From Bombus terrestris (taxonomy: Eukaryota > Arthropoda > Insecta > Hymenoptera > Apidae), in NCBI RefSeq assembly GCF_910591885.1, contig NW_025963553.1:5146001-5210000 (forward strand): a stretch of DNA of 64,000 bases, given 5' to 3'. How positions within the stretch are numbered: the stretch's first letter is position 1; every line of letters begins with the position of its first letter. Below, one piece after another: positions 62,879 through 64,000 of this stretch. The translations under genes and the position numbers were made by a program. Under the pieces are notes generated by a model, which saw nothing but the letters and a program-made list of their open reading frames with translations, was not told the origin of the DNA and made no database searches.

Positions 62879-64000
62879 AAATTCGAAATAAGTCGCCACC
62901 ATATCGAATAATGAACGCAAGATGGATTGGTTTTAGGTTACGCTATAGTTTTCGAGCGAGCGCAGCGAACGAGAGACGCGTAAAGGTGTGTCACAATCCA
63001 ACGGTTTGGCGCATACGGACATTGAAACATTCGCACCAGCCCGAGGAGCCGGAAGTCTTTATCCTATTGCCTGCTGACAAATGTTTACAGTTTGTGAATA
63101 GTTTCACATAAATAGTACTATTTCCACATACTACAGTCCAATGTGATGTCCGAAGTGGCTGACAAAATTAGGTACTAACACGAAATATATGCAAGGGAAT
63201 ATAAGGTATATGTATACCTTGGAAATTGTGATCGTTGCTCGCTCGCTCCGCTCGCTCGTAAAAATTTAGTCCAACCTCACATACGATCCGACACGTTCGC
63301 AAATTCGAAATAAGTCGCCACCATATCGAATAATGAACGCAAGATGGATTGGTTTTAGGTTACGCTATAGTTTTCGAGCGGGCGCAGCGAGCGAGAGAGG
63401 CGTAAAGGTGTGTCACAATCCAACGGTTTGGCACATACTGACATTGAAACATTCGCACCAGCCCGAGGAGCCGGATGTCTTTATCATATTGCCTGCTGAC
63501 AAATGTTTACAGTGTGTGAATAGTTTCACATAAATAGTACTATTTCCACATACTACAGGGCAATGTGATGTCCGAAGTGGCTGACGAAATTAGGTACTAA
63601 CACGATATATATGCATATTGCAAGGTATATGTATACCTTGCATATTGTGATCGATGCTCGCTCGCTCCGCTCGCTCGTAAAAATTTAGTCCAACCTCACA
63701 TCCGATCCGACACGTTCGCAAATTCGAAATAAGTCGCCACCATATCGAATAATGAACGCAAGATGGATTGGTTTTAGGTTACGCTATAGTTTTCGAGCGA
63801 ACGCAGCGAGCGAGAGACGCGTAAAGGTGTGTCACAATCCAACGGTTTGGCACATACGGACATGGAAACATTCGCACCAGCCAGAGGAGCCGGAAGTACT
63901 TATCGTATTGCCTGCTGACAAATGTTTACAGTTTGTGAATAGTTTCACATAAATAGTACTATTTCCACATACTACAGTGCAATGTGATGTCCGAAGTGGC
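62879..64000. repeat. HOR unit 19: start of a unit, A-B-C (cut by window end)
   Basis: A (62879-63300), B (63301-63719) and the first 281 bp of C (63720-64000) in canonical order. A carries a private G at 63197. The unit runs off the window, so its full composition is unknown. Confidence 0.95.

Larger units (their letters stand above)
1..64000. repeat. Satellite DNA array, ~419-bp monomer, 153 copies with higher-order structure
   Basis: The segment beginning AAATTCGAAATAAG recurs every 418, 419 or 422 bp from the first to the last base, always in the same orientation. I count 153 monomers: 19 A, 18 B, 17 C, 15 D, 19 E, 18 F, 17 G, 16 H and 14 I, with hybrids assigned by their 5' part. Nothing else is inserted. 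The monomer order repeats as a 9-mer HOR with local gains and losses. Uniform orientation, high identity and nested periodicity are hallmarks of satellite DNA homogenised by unequal exchange and gene conversion. A centromeric or pericentromeric location is inferred by analogy with other HOR satellites. I do not recognise the family by name. Confidence 0.98.

Noticed and set aside
1..64000. CRISPR array
   Set aside because: The period is ~419 bp and the whole unit is repeated. There are no short repeats with unique spacers and no cas genes.
1..64000. Tandem rRNA, tRNA, histone or other RNA gene cluster
   Set aside because: I see no 5S, tRNA or snRNA-like conserved boxes, no internal pol III B box (GGTTCGANTCC) and no histone-like frames in the monomer.
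1..64000. Transposon or LTR origin visible in the monomer
   Set aside because: No terminal inverted repeats with target-site duplications, no transposase or reverse transcriptase fragment and no polyA. The internal inverted blocks are too short and not at unit ends. A distant origin from an element cannot be excluded.
1..64000. Prokaryotic or phage repeat region
   Set aside because: 64 kb of homogenised 419-bp satellite with no coding sequence is not expected in bacteria, archaea or phages, and the nested HOR is a eukaryotic satellite feature.

Overview
The whole window is a single, uninterrupted block of satellite DNA. All 64,000 bases are head-to-tail copies of one ~419-bp monomer: 153 copies, the last one cut by the window edge. 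Orientation never changes, no other sequence interrupts the array, and I see no gene, RNA gene, transposon or CRISPR array. I set the repeat phase so that position 1 is base 1 of a monomer; this phase is arbitrary. All types, boundaries and counts below come from reading diagnostic bases by eye and from exact spacing arithmetic, not from an alignment program.

The monomers fall into nine types, called A to I here. A is 422 bp, G is 418 bp and the rest are 419 bp. In canonical stretches they follow the fixed order A-B-C-D-E-F-G-H-I, giving a higher-order repeat (HOR) of 3773 bp. Copies of this 9-mer are nearly identical (0 to about 10 private substitutions per 3.8 kb by eye), while the types within it differ by several percent. 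The 9-mer looks nested: E, F and G resemble A, B and C (G is C minus one base), H partly resembles D, and I is F-like. This suggests an old 4-mer that was duplicated and then gained a ninth monomer.

Layout. 1-10059: two expanded units (13 and 11 monomers). 10060-17605: one rearranged and one clean 9-mer. 17606-49465: mostly canonical 9-mers with clear gains or losses of whole monomers (F+B gained at 17.6 kb; G lost at 26 kb; C-D-E duplicated at 33 kb; I lost at 38 kb; F-G duplicated and H lost at 45 kb). 49466-62878: short 5- and 6-mer units. Within this, a 10-monomer unit of 4192 bp (51983-56174) is repeated almost exactly at 56175-60366, apparently a young second-generation HOR. 62879-64000 returns to the canonical A-B-C order.

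Each monomer carries a recurrent 66-codon open frame that I judge non-coding, a near-perfect 24-bp palindrome beside an ATATGCATAT palindrome, and two GAGCG-rich blocks that are inverted repeats of each other. The long satellite with HOR structure indicates a eukaryotic nuclear genome and fits centromeric or pericentromeric heterochromatin. CpG is plentiful, which argues against a heavily CpG-methylated genome such as a vertebrate's; an invertebrate is plausible but not shown. The species cannot be named from this sequence.
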